Part shown: piece by piece, positions 35,428 to 43,260 of the stretch
Layout: every line of letters begins with the position of its first letter
Numbering within the stretch: the first letter of the stretch is position 1
The notes under the pieces: generated by a model
Told to the model about the DNA's origin: nothing
What the model saw: the letters and a program-made list of their open reading frames with translations, nothing else
Database searches by the model: none
Translations under genes and position numbers: made by a program
DNA from: Holophagaceae bacterium
Lineage (GTDB): Bacteria > Acidobacteriota > Holophagae > Holophagales > Holophagaceae
NCBI GenBank assembly: GCA_021286765.1
Contig: JAJTBS010000004.1
Coordinates: 215,427-279,426 of the forward strand
DNA: 64,000 nt
Direction: 5' to 3'

Positions 35428-35892
35428 ATGCTTGGCACTGCGCCCGCGCCCACCACCTTGGAAGGCTGGCTGAAGGCCTACCCCCAGCTGCCAGGCATCC
35501 TGATGGCGGCCATATGCATGCTGGTCCTCCTCCTGGTGGTGCGGCCCAGGATCGCCTCCTGGCGACGGGGGAAGGGCCGACCGGTCCTGGACCCGGTGCA
35601 GGTGGATGAGCTGATCACGGGGTCGGGAGCCCTGGTGGTGGATCTGCGGAGCGCCGAAGCCTTCCGGACGGGCCACATCCGGGGCTGCCTGCACGTGCCT
35701 TTCGGGGAATTGCCGCAGCGATTCGGGACCCCGGACCCCAAGGCCCGCCGGGCCCTGATCCTGGTGGATGAGACGGACGAGTTGGCCCACCAGGCCTTCG
35801 ACCTGCTGACCCGGCGGGGCTTCACCTGGCTCTACGTGATGCAGGGCGGTATGAGGGCCTGGCGACGGGCCAACCGGCCCCTGGCGAAGTAG
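35428..35892 (+). CDS. Membrane-anchored rhodanese-domain protein
   Basis: A 154-residue protein with one N-terminal membrane helix (residues about 20-36, LMAAICMLVLLLVV) and a rhodanese fold (about 55-150): ALVVDLRSAEAFRTGHIRGCLHVPFGELPQR, then LILVDETDELAHQAFDLLTRRGFTWLYVMQGGMRAWR. The usual active-site cysteine position (between DETD and the helix) reads no cysteine, so it is probably inactive as a sulfurtransferase and may act in binding or redox sensing. Single gene with a GGGGG site. Confidence 0.82.
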   Translation: MLGTAPAPTTLEGWLKAYPQLPGILMAAICMLVLLLVVRPRIASWRRGKGRPVLDPVQVDELITGSGALVVDLRSAEAFRTGHIRGCLHVPFGELPQRFGTPDPKARRALILVDETDELAHQAFDLLTRRGFTWLYVMQGGMRAWRRANRPLAK

Positions 35893-35894
35893 AG

Positions 35895-36506
35895 CTATTT
35901 CTTGGGCGCTTCGGCTGCGGGCTTTTTGGGCGCGTCCAAAACCGCCGGAAGCGCATCCGTGGGGGCGCTCTGGAAAGCCAGGTGCATGATCCACCAACGC
36001 TTGCCGTCGAAGACGCACTGCAGGGCGTTGATGCCCGTGTAAAGTGCAGGGCCTTCCGCCACCAGGCGAATCTCGTAGGGCGACCAGACCTGGGCGATGC
36101 CCTCCTGTTTCGTGACAGTCACCGCCGTGCCTTTTTCGAAGAAGCCCTTCTCCCACTGGGGGATCGCGAAGGCCAGAAAGGCCTCGAGATCCATGGGGCG
36201 CATGAAGGCGCCCTTGTCGGGATGCTTGGCCGCCACCGCGAGGCGGGCATGGACGTGGAACAGGGCCCGGATTTTCTCGATGTCCCGCTTCTGGTCCTTG
36301 GGGCCGGAGATGAATGCATAGAGCGAGGCGGTGAGGGCCTCCGGGCTGCCAACCTCAGTCGGCCCCAGTTCGGCCCGAACCAGTTCCTTCACGGCGTTTG
36401 AGCTGGGTGCGGGCAGGGCGGGAAGCTCCGCGACCTTCTTCTTGGCGGGGGGTGGCCCCTGGGCCAGCAGGGACAGGGCGGTCAGGCAGAGCAGCGGGCG
36501 GATCAC
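35895..36506 (-). CDS. Secreted hypothetical protein
   Basis: A 203-residue protein with a signal peptide (about residues 1-17, LLCLTALSLLAQG). Mature residues 50-180 show an alpha-beta pattern that could suit a nuclear-transport-factor-like or SnoaL-like fold (LEAFLAFAIPQWEKGFFEKGTAVTV, INALQCVFDGKRWWIMHLAF). Lys/Ala/Pro-rich tail (KKPAAEAPKK). GTG start with a GGAGG site. Sits 25 bases downstream of the AmpG-like gene on the same strand, so it may share its transcript. Function unknown. Confidence 0.68.
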   Translation of the reverse strand: MIRPLLCLTALSLLAQGPPPAKKKVAELPALPAPSSNAVKELVRAELGPTEVGSPEALTASLYAFISGPKDQKRDIEKIRALFHVHARLAVAAKHPDKGAFMRPMDLEAFLAFAIPQWEKGFFEKGTAVTVTKQEGIAQVWSPYEIRLVAEGPALYTGINALQCVFDGKRWWIMHLAFQSAPTDALPAVLDAPKKPAAEAPKK

Positions 36507-36531
36507 GGAACCTCCGGAGAGAACGACTTTG

Positions 36532-37746
36532 TCACGACTCGGGCGCTTCGGGGAGCCCCCAGCGGTCGTACAGGAGCAGAAGCAGCAGGCCCGGGATGGC
36601 TGCGGCGGCGCAGAGGGGGAAGTAGAGGGTCCACCCCACACGGTCGGCCAGGAACCCCGTTCCTCCCGCAAAGAGGGTGCGGGGCAGCGCCATGAGGGCG
36701 CTGAAGAGGGCGTACTGGGTGCCCGTGTATTTGAGGTTGCAGCTGCCCATGAGCAGGGCCGCAAAGGCGCTGCCGCCCATGCCGTAGGCCAGGTTCTCCA
36801 GCGAATTGGCGGCCACCAGCAGAGGCAGGTGGCGGCCCAGGAGGGAGATGGCCCAGAAGCCCAGGATGCTGCCGGCCTGCACGAATCCGCAGATCCACAG
36901 CGCCTTGCGCAGGCTCATGCGGGTGAGCATCCAGCCGCCCAGCAGTCCGCCCAGGATGATGGCCAGCATGGCGGTGGTCTTCTGCACGGTGCCGATCTGC
37001 AGCTTCGTGAAGCCCATGCCGCGCAGCAGGAAGGGCATGGTCATGGATTCCGCCAGCCAGTCTCCCAGCTTGTAGAAAATGGCGAAGCCCAGCAGATAGG
37101 CGATCCCCCTGCGGCGGAGCAGATCCGCCAGCGGCCCCGTGATGGCCTCCTGCAGGGTGCGGGGAGCCCGGGCCACGCCATCCGTATTGGTGGCCAGCCA
37201 GGTCCCCAGCATGCCCAGGCCCGTGAGGACGGCCATGAGCAGGTAGGTGGTGCGCCAGCTGTAGACTTGGGCCAGGATCATCGCCAGCCCCCCGCTCACC
37301 AGCATGGCCACGCGGTAGGCGGCGATGTGGATGCTGTTGCCCAGGCCCAGTTGCCTCTGCTCCAGCGCTTCGGCCCGCCAGGCGTCCACCGCGATGTCGA
37401 AGGTGGCGCTGCCCACGGCCACCGCCAGAGCCAGGATCACCACGCGGGTGAGATCCAGGTGGGGTTGGGTGCGGGCCAGCAGCACCAGGGCGATGGCCAT
37501 GGCCCCCTGCATGGCGAGCATCCAGCCCCGACGGCGCCCAAGGCTCGGCAGGGCATACCGGTCCAGGAGAGGCGCCCAGAGGACCTTCAAGCTGTAAGGC
37601 AGGGTCACGAAGCTGAAGAGGCCGATGGTGCCGAGGCTCAGGCCCTCGTCCGTCATCCAGGCCTTCAGGGTCGAGCCCGTCAGGAAGAGGGGCAGCCCCG
37701 AGGCGAAACCCAGGAGGATGAGGACGAGCAGGCGGCGGCGGGGCAT
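36532..37746 (-). CDS. AmpG-like MFS permease
   Basis: A 404-residue major facilitator with twelve hydrophobic segments. The pattern FASGLPLFLTGSTLKAWMTDEGLSLGTIGLFSFVTLPYSLKVLWAPLLDRY (about residues 14-64) is characteristic of the AmpG family of muropeptide/PAT transporters, as is GWMLAMQGAMAIALVLLA. AmpG imports anhydromuropeptides for cell-wall recycling. Start at ATG 37746 (MPRRRLLV), since the upstream extension is basic and outside the transporter pattern. Downstream of acs on the same strand but separated by a 216-base gap with a hairpin, so probably its own unit. Confidence 0.85.
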   Translation of the reverse strand: MPRRRLLVLILLGFASGLPLFLTGSTLKAWMTDEGLSLGTIGLFSFVTLPYSLKVLWAPLLDRYALPSLGRRRGWMLAMQGAMAIALVLLARTQPHLDLTRVVILALAVAVGSATFDIAVDAWRAEALEQRQLGLGNSIHIAAYRVAMLVSGGLAMILAQVYSWRTTYLLMAVLTGLGMLGTWLATNTDGVARAPRTLQEAITGPLADLLRRRGIAYLLGFAIFYKLGDWLAESMTMPFLLRGMGFTKLQIGTVQKTTAMLAIILGGLLGGWMLTRMSLRKALWICGFVQAGSILGFWAISLLGRHLPLLVAANSLENLAYGMGGSAFAALLMGSCNLKYTGTQYALFSALMALPRTLFAGGTGFLADRVGWTLYFPLCAAAAIPGLLLLLLYDRWGLPEAPES

Positions 37747-37775
37747 GACCGATGGTAGCGGGACCACAGCCTGAC

Positions 37776-37907
37776 GCGCAGCGAAGCGGAGCCAACCTTT
37801 GGAATGGGTCAAAGTGGGGCGAGCCGCCGAGCCGAGCGCGGGGGGCCGGGGGGAGGCTCCGCGGAGCTAAGCGCGGAGGTCTGGGGGTGTTTGCGTAGCG
37901 AAGCGGA
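37776..37907. repeat. Direct GCG(C/T)AGCGAAGCGGA repeat in a GC-rich gap
   Basis: Two 15-base copies, differing at one base, at 37776-37790 and 37893-37907, flank a G-rich block (GAGCCGAGCGCGGGGGGCC type) in the gap between the AmpG-like and acs genes. The gap 37747-37962 holds no credible gene. It looks like a dispersed non-coding element rather than an insertion sequence. Confidence 0.45.
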
Positions 37908-37921
37908 GGGAGCCCCTAGAT

Positions 37922-37945
37922 CCTCGCGGCGCCTGCGCCGCAAGG
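37922..37945 (-). terminator. Hairpin terminator candidate after acs
   Basis: An 11-base stem with one T-G pair and a GC-rich core (GCGGCGC / GCGCCGC) lies 18 bases past the acs stop codon on the minus strand. The loop is only two bases if fully paired, so the inner pairs probably open. No long T-run follows. Confidence 0.45.
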
Positions 37946-37962
37946 GGAACCCCCGGAGAATA

Positions 37963-39894
37963 TCAATCCGCCAGCGTGCTGAGGTCTCCCGGATCCTGCC
38001 CCAGGGCTTCCGCCTTGAGGGCGCGGCGGAGGATCTTGCCTGAGCGGGTCTTGGGGAGGGTGGCCCGGAGTTCGATGTCGGAGGGGACGGCGATGCCGCC
38101 CAGGTCCTCGCGGACGTGGTCCTTCAGGCTGGCGATGAGGCCGGGGCCCGTGGCGACCCCCGCCCGGACGACCACGAAGGCCTTGATGTTCTCCCCCTTG
38201 ATGGGATCGGGGATGCCCACCACGGCACTCTCGGCCACGGCCGGATGGCGGATGAGGGAGCCCTCCACATCAGCGGTGCCGATGCGGTGGCCCGCCACGT
38301 TGAGCACGTCGTCGGAGCGGCCCAGGACGGCGATGTAGCCGTCGGCATCGCGCACCGCCACGTCGCCCACGGTGTAGTAGCCCGGGATCTCCCGCCAGTA
38401 GTCCTCGTAGCGCTTGTGATCGTTCCACACGGTCCGCAGCATGTAGGGCAGCGGGAACTTGATGACCAGCAGGCCGCCCTGGCCGTCCGGCACGGGGGAC
38501 CCATCCTTGTTCACCACCGCCAGCTGGGCCCCGGGCATGGCCTTGCCCGCCTTGCCGGGACGCACTTCGAAGGTGGGCAGGGTGCCGATGACGGGCCCGG
38601 CGATCTCCGTCTGCCACCAGTTGTCCACCAGCTGGCCGTTGCCCTGGCCCACGAGGTGCTGCTGGGCCCAGCGGTGGGCCTCGGGGTTGAGCGGCTCTCC
38701 GGCGCAGGCCATGAGACGCAGGCGGCTGAGGTCGAACTTGCCGGGCGCATCGGCCCCGTGGCTCATCCACATGCGGACCGCGGTGGGCGCCGTGAACATC
38801 ACGTTCACCCCGAAGCGCTCGCAGATCTCCCAGGTGACGTCGGGGCTCGGGTAGTCCGGCGCGCCCTCGCGGCACAGCACCGTGGCGCCGATGCTCATGG
38901 GGCCGTAGACGATGAAGCTGTGGCCCACGACCCAGCCGATGTCCGAGGTGCTCCAGTAGATGTCGCGTTCCTGGATCTGATAGAAGGCCTTGCTCAGGTA
39001 GTTCACGCCCACCAGGTATCCACCGGTGGCATGGACCACGCCCTTGGGCTTACCGGTGGTGCCGCTGGTGTAGAGGATGAACAGCGGGTGTTCCGCATCC
39101 ACCATCTCGGGATCGCAGTGGATGTCGCGGCCCTGCTGGATGTCGTAGAAGTCCTTCTCTCGCTCGCTGGCGAAGGTCACCGGCGCGTCGCCGGGCCGGG
39201 AGCCCCGGCGGTGGACGATGACATGATCCACGGAGGTCAGGTCACGCACGGCCTCGTCCACAATGGGCTTCAGTGGGATGGCCTTCCCGCGGCGGTAGGT
39301 GAAGTCCGAGCAGACGATCACCTTGGCGCCGGCGTCCTCGATGCGGGTGCGCAGCGCAAGCGCGCCCATGCCCGCGTAGACCACGCTGTGGATGGCGCCG
39401 ATGCGGGCGCAGGCCAGCATCGAGATGATGCCTTCCGGCGTGAGCGGCATGTAGAGGATGACTCGGTCACCCTTCTTCACGCCCAGGCGCTTCAGGGTGT
39501 TGGCGAACCGGTTCATCTCCCGGTAGAGGCGGTTGTAGGTGTAGGAGCGCTCGTCGCCATCCTCGCCCACCCACAGCAGCGCGGCCTTGTTGCGCCGGTC
39601 GCTGTGCACGTGGCGGTCGATGCAGTTCACGGTGGCATTCAACTTGCCGCCCAGGAACCAGGCGTGGTTGGGGGGGGTGAAGTCGAAGACCTTCGTCCAG
39701 GGCTCTGCCCAGTCCAGGGCCTTGGCCTTCTCCCCCCAGAAGGCCGCGGGATCATCCTCCGCCAGGGCCCGCTCCACTTCGTAGTTGATGGCCGCCTGCT
39801 TGGCCAGCCAGCCCTTCATGGGAATGGGGGCCTCGCCCTTCTGCAGGGCCTGGATGGTCTTCTGCTGAGTAATGCTGATTTCCACTTCGCTCAT
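37963..39894 (-). CDS. acs: Acetyl-CoA synthetase
   Basis: A 643-residue acetate:CoA ligase (AMP-forming). The AMP-binding motif is YTSGTTGKPKG (about residue 275), with NWWQTEIAG (about 428), GYYTVGD (about 513), GHRIGTADVE and the C-terminal PKTRSGKILRR, which carries the catalytic lysine known to be acetylated in Acs proteins. It activates acetate for the TCA cycle and fatty acid synthesis, beside AcnB and AccBC in this window. The upstream intergenic region is 128 bases, and the next gene is divergent. Confidence 0.96.
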   Translation of the reverse strand: MSEVEISITQQKTIQALQKGEAPIPMKGWLAKQAAINYEVERALAEDDPAAFWGEKAKALDWAEPWTKVFDFTPPNHAWFLGGKLNATVNCIDRHVHSDRRNKAALLWVGEDGDERSYTYNRLYREMNRFANTLKRLGVKKGDRVILYMPLTPEGIISMLACARIGAIHSVVYAGMGALALRTRIEDAGAKVIVCSDFTYRRGKAIPLKPIVDEAVRDLTSVDHVIVHRRGSRPGDAPVTFASEREKDFYDIQQGRDIHCDPEMVDAEHPLFILYTSGTTGKPKGVVHATGGYLVGVNYLSKAFYQIQERDIYWSTSDIGWVVGHSFIVYGPMSIGATVLCREGAPDYPSPDVTWEICERFGVNVMFTAPTAVRMWMSHGADAPGKFDLSRLRLMACAGEPLNPEAHRWAQQHLVGQGNGQLVDNWWQTEIAGPVIGTLPTFEVRPGKAGKAMPGAQLAVVNKDGSPVPDGQGGLLVIKFPLPYMLRTVWNDHKRYEDYWREIPGYYTVGDVAVRDADGYIAVLGRSDDVLNVAGHRIGTADVEGSLIRHPAVAESAVVGIPDPIKGENIKAFVVVRAGVATGPGLIASLKDHVREDLGGIAVPSDIELRATLPKTRSGKILRRALKAEALGQDPGDLSTLAD

Positions 39895-40022
39895 GGAGGG
39901 CTCCGAGAACGGGATGCGGTGGATGAAATGGGATTGGTTGGGAGGGAAGGTAGCACGACGCCGGGGAGATCGGTGGAATCGATGACGGTCATCACAGCTA
40001 CACTGGCGCCGGAGCCCCGACC

Positions 40023-40649
40023 ATGGCGAAAGCGATCCACCCGGCCCCCTTCGACCTCCATCCCAGCGTGGCCTATGTCCAGGCCATCCTCGCCAACTTC
40101 AAGGCCAAGACCGGACACGCCCTGGAGGATTGGGTGGTCTTCCTGCGCCGGGAGCAGCCAGCCGACCCCAAGGGCTGGCTGAAGGCCCAGGGCCTGGGCA
40201 CCAACCAGGCAGGGTTTGTCCTGCAGCGGGCCGGGGCCGCCCCCGGCCATGCCTTCGACGACACGCCGGAGGGTTACCTGGCGGCGGCGCCAGGCTACGT
40301 GGACGCGCAGTACGGCGGGAAGAAGGCCCCGCTCCGCCCGCTCTTCGAACAGGTCGTGGCCCTGGTCCGCAACCTGGGCTCCGACGTGAAGGTCTGCCCC
40401 TGCGAAACCATGGTCCCCTTCTACCGGAACCATGTCTTCGCGGAGGTCAAACCCTATGCCTCCCGCCTGGACCTGGGGCTGGCCCTGGGCGACCCCGCGA
40501 CCGTGGCCGATTCATCCGGAAAGCTGAAGGACACGGGCGGCTTCCAGAAGAAGGACCGCATCACCCACAAGCTCGAACTCGTGTCCGAAGCGGATCTGAA
40601 GGCCGCCCTGCCCTGGCTGCAGCGGGCCTACGAGCGGGACGGAGACTGA
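40023..40649 (+). CDS. DUF4287/DUF5655 domain protein
   Basis: A 208-residue protein. Residues about 20-80 (ILANFKAKTGHALEDWVVFLRREQ...AQGLGTNQAGFVLQ) fit the DUF4287 pattern and residues about 100-205 (PLRPLFEQVVALVRNLGSDVKVCPCETMVPFYRNHVFAEVKPYASRLDLGLALGD) fit DUF5655. Both families are uncharacterised and often occur together. Function unknown. A GGAG sequence lies about 8 bases before the ATG; it is divergent from acs and converges on the DinB gene. Confidence 0.78.
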   Translation: MAKAIHPAPFDLHPSVAYVQAILANFKAKTGHALEDWVVFLRREQPADPKGWLKAQGLGTNQAGFVLQRAGAAPGHAFDDTPEGYLAAAPGYVDAQYGGKKAPLRPLFEQVVALVRNLGSDVKVCPCETMVPFYRNHVFAEVKPYASRLDLGLALGDPATVADSSGKLKDTGGFQKKDRITHKLELVSEADLKAALPWLQRAYERDGD

Positions 40650-40665
40650 GCCGGCCGGAACGGCT

Positions 40666-41256
40666 TCAGGACTTCGGCCTGGGACGGCTGGCGGGCGGGA
40701 CGATGCCGTTCATGCGGAGGTACTCCACCATCTGGCCGTAGTGGTCCATGCCGTGGAAGGCAAGGAGGGTGGCCATGCCGATGGCCGTGAAGTCCGGCCC
40801 CTGGCCGAAGGGGTTCTTGATCGGACGGCTGCCGTTCTGGGCCGTGATGGCCTGGATGGCCTTCCGGGCGTAGGCGAAGGAGTCCTTCATGTACTTCACG
40901 ATCTCGGCCTTGGTCTTGAGGCTGTCGGGGCCCATCTCCATGTCCCCCACCTCCGCCGGGGGCTTCTCGCCCAGAATCATGGCGCCCATGGCGAAATTCA
41001 CGGCCGAGACGTGCTTCACCTGCTGGGCGAAGGTCTTCACGCCCTTGAACTCGCCCTGGCTGGGGGCCCAGTTGAACTTGTCCTCGGGCATGGCCTCGGC
41101 GGCGCCGATGAACTGGGCCGGAACGAACTGGTAGGTGGCATCCATGGCCGCACCGACGGTGGGCTCCGCGGCGGGGGCCGGCGCGGGAGCCTTGGGCGCC
41201 GGAGCCTGGGCCGCCAGTGGCAGGGCGAGCAGGAGGGAGAGGAGCTTCGTCTTCAT
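40666..41256 (-). CDS. DinB-family protein with signal peptide
   Basis: A 196-residue protein with a signal peptide (residues about 1-18, LLSLLLALPLAAQA), then an Ala/Pro-rich linker and a DinB-like four-helix bundle (about 40-190): FKGVKTFAQQVKHVSAVNFAMGAMIL, GMATLLAFHGMDHYGQMVEYLRMNGIVPPASR. His residues in HVSAVNF and HGMDHYG would form the metal site. DinB proteins are metal-dependent, often thiol-dependent enzymes of unknown substrate. AAGGAG site precedes the start. Confidence 0.85.
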   Translation of the reverse strand: MKTKLLSLLLALPLAAQAPAPKAPAPAPAAEPTVGAAMDATYQFVPAQFIGAAEAMPEDKFNWAPSQGEFKGVKTFAQQVKHVSAVNFAMGAMILGEKPPAEVGDMEMGPDSLKTKAEIVKYMKDSFAYARKAIQAITAQNGSRPIKNPFGQGPDFTAIGMATLLAFHGMDHYGQMVEYLRMNGIVPPASRPRPKS

Positions 41257-41348
41257 GTCGGACTCCTTGGAAAGGAGGCCATCCTACACCCGAGGACGCG
41301 TCCCTGTCTCAACAACCAGATCCGGTTTTAGAGGGGGAGGCCCGGGGT

Positions 41349-41828
41349 TTAGGGAAGCGCGACACTCACCCGGTTCACCTTCAGCACCGTGTCCAGGCCT
41401 GACGGGGCCAGCGCCACCAGGAATCCCCGGCTGCCGCCGTTGAGGTAGATGCGCGGCAGCTCGAAGATGCTGGCTTCGGCATGGATGGGCAGGGCCTTCT
41501 TGGTGCCGAAGGGGCTGGTGCCGCCCACTAGGTAGCCGCTGTGCCGGTTGGCCACTTCGGGCTTGCAGGGCTGCACAGCCTTGGCACCGATCTGCCGGGC
41601 CAGTTCCTTGGTGCTCACCTCCCGATCGCCGTGCATGAGGATGATCAGGGGCGCGCCCTTCTCGTCCTCCATGACCAGCGTCTTGATGACGGCATGTTCC
41701 TCCACTCCGAGTTCCCGGGCGCTGACCTGGGTGCCGCCATGCTCCTCGTAGCGGTACAGGTGTTCCGTGAAGGGCACGCCCGCCTGCTTCAGGGCCCGGG
41801 TGGCGTTGGTGGAGGGCGCTTTCGACAT
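41349..41828 (-). CDS. ybaK: YbaK/EbsC-type aminoacyl-tRNA deacylase
   Basis: A 159-residue protein of the YbaK/Cys-tRNA(Pro) deacylase family, which edits mischarged tRNA-Pro. Family strands: TNATRALKQAGVPFTEHLYRYEEH, GVEEHAVIKTLVMEDEKG, APLIILMHGDREVSTKELARQIGAK, NRHSGYLVGGTSPFGTKKALPIHAEASIFE and IYLNGGSRGFLVALAPSGL. Start chosen at ATG 41828. Its start is 14 bases from the divergent dehydrogenase gene, so the two share a short regulatory region. Confidence 0.88.
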   Translation of the reverse strand: MSKAPSTNATRALKQAGVPFTEHLYRYEEHGGTQVSARELGVEEHAVIKTLVMEDEKGAPLIILMHGDREVSTKELARQIGAKAVQPCKPEVANRHSGYLVGGTSPFGTKKALPIHAEASIFELPRIYLNGGSRGFLVALAPSGLDTVLKVNRVSVALP

Positions 41829-41842
41829 GGCATCATCATTCC

Positions 41843-42547
41843 ATGACTCAGCATGTGGTGATCGCCGGGGGCTCCGGGGAGGTGGGCAGGCAGCTGCTGG
41901 CCCTGCTGGCACAGCGGCCGGAGCTGTCCCTGCGGGCCCTCGTGCGCCAGCTAGGCTCGCTTCCCGCCAGCGCCAACCTGGAGGAAGTGCCCTTCGACTT
42001 CGAGGACTCGGCGGCCTACGGCCCCCTCTTCGCGCGGCCCTGTGACCTGCTCCTCATCGCCCTGGGCACCACCCGCGCCAAGGCCGGCAGCGCCGAGGCC
42101 TTCCTGCGCGTGGACCGGGACTATCCGATGCGGCTCATCTCGGCCCTGGCCACCACGCACCCCGGGGCCAAGGTGGGCCTCGTGAGCAGCGTCGGGGCCG
42201 ACCGGGGCAAGGGTCTGTACCTCGGCGCCAAGGCCACGGTCGAGGCCGAGCTGGCGGCCAGCGGGCTCAGCCACGCCATCGTCCGTCCCTCCTTCCTGCG
42301 CAGTGACCGCCGGGAATTCCGCCTTCTGGAAGTCCTCGTGAACCGCCTCATCGCGCCCCCCTGGCTGGCCCTGGGACGCATGGCTTTCTCCAGCAGCCCC
42401 GCCTGGTGGCGCTGGGCCCCGGTGCATGTGCGGGAGGTGGCCGCCACGCTGCTGGAGGCCACCCTGAGCCTCAAGCCCGGCCAGCGGCGCGTGCTCGAGG
42501 GCCTCGACCTGCATCCGGGCCCCGCGAGCCGATGGGGAAAGCCGTGA
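41843..42547 (+). CDS. NAD(P)-binding atypical SDR protein
   Basis: A 234-residue protein with a Rossmann fold beginning VVIAGGSGEVGRQLLALLAQ (G-x-x-G-x-x-G), then ALVRQLGSLPASANLEEVPFDFED. It resembles NAD(P)H-binding SDR-like proteins (PF13460 type, as in YwnB or HSCARG relatives), with GAKVGLVSSVGADRGKGLYLGAKATVEAEL carrying the Y-x-x-x-K-like YLGAK. Probably an oxidoreductase or quinone-related protein. Its stop overlaps the start of the following SDR by four bases, so they form a coupled pair. Confidence 0.8.
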   Translation: MTQHVVIAGGSGEVGRQLLALLAQRPELSLRALVRQLGSLPASANLEEVPFDFEDSAAYGPLFARPCDLLLIALGTTRAKAGSAEAFLRVDRDYPMRLISALATTHPGAKVGLVSSVGADRGKGLYLGAKATVEAELAASGLSHAIVRPSFLRSDRREFRLLEVLVNRLIAPPWLALGRMAFSSSPAWWRWAPVHVREVAATLLEATLSLKPGQRRVLEGLDLHPGPASRWGKP

Positions 42548-43215
42548 CCCGTCCCATCACCCTCATCACGGGGGCCTCCCGCGGCCTGGGCCGGGAAGTG
42601 GCCCAGCGGCTCGTGGCGGAGGGCCACACGGTCCTCGCCGGCGTCCGGGATCCAGCGGGGATGAAGCCCCTCCCTGGCGCGGACGTGTTGCCGCTGGATG
42701 TCTCTGATCCAGCCTCCATCACCGCCGCGGCGGCTTCCATCCGAGCCCGGCACGGGCGCCTGGATGGGCTGGTGAACAACGCGGGCATCCTCCTCGACCA
42801 AGATGGCGATGCCCTGACTCTGGCGGCCGAGCTGCTGCAGCGCACCTTCGCGACCAACACCATGGGCCCCCTGCGGTTAGTCCAGGTCCTGGCCCCCCTC
42901 ATGGCGCGAGGCGGCCGCATCGTGAACGTCAGCAGCGGGGGCGGCCAGCTCTCGGAGCCCGCCACCTGGGCCCCCGCCTACTGCATCTCGAAGACCGCCT
43001 TCAATGCCGTCACGGTTCAGCTCGCCGAGGCGCTGCGACCCATGGGCATCGCCGTGAACGCCGTGTGTCCGGGCTGGGTGCGCACGGACATGGGCGGGGC
43101 AGCCGCCCCCCGCAGCCTCCAGCAGGGCGCCGACAGCATCCTGTGGCTCCTGCTCCAGGCCGATCCCCTGCTCACGGGCGGCTTCTGGCGGGATGGTGCG
43201 CGGATTCCCTGGTAA
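42544..43215 (+). CDS. Short-chain dehydrogenase/reductase
   Basis: A 223-residue classical SDR. TGxxxGxG as TGASRGLG (about residue 9), NNAG (about 78), the catalytic triad Ser in NVSSGGGQLS, and Y-x-x-x-K in YCISKTAF (about 147). Ends with VNAVCPGWVRTDMGG, typical of the family. The GTG at 42544 overlaps the upstream stop (GTGA) and has GGGGA before it; an in-frame ATG at 42532 is an alternative. Substrate unknown. Confidence 0.88.
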   Translation: MTRPITLITGASRGLGREVAQRLVAEGHTVLAGVRDPAGMKPLPGADVLPLDVSDPASITAAAASIRARHGRLDGLVNNAGILLDQDGDALTLAAELLQRTFATNTMGPLRLVQVLAPLMARGGRIVNVSSGGGQLSEPATWAPAYCISKTAFNAVTVQLAEALRPMGIAVNAVCPGWVRTDMGGAAAPRSLQQGADSILWLLLQADPLLTGGFWRDGARIPW

Positions 43216-43260
43216 GAGTCCTTCAGCGCCTTGGTGAATCGAAGTTGGAGAAGCCCCGCG

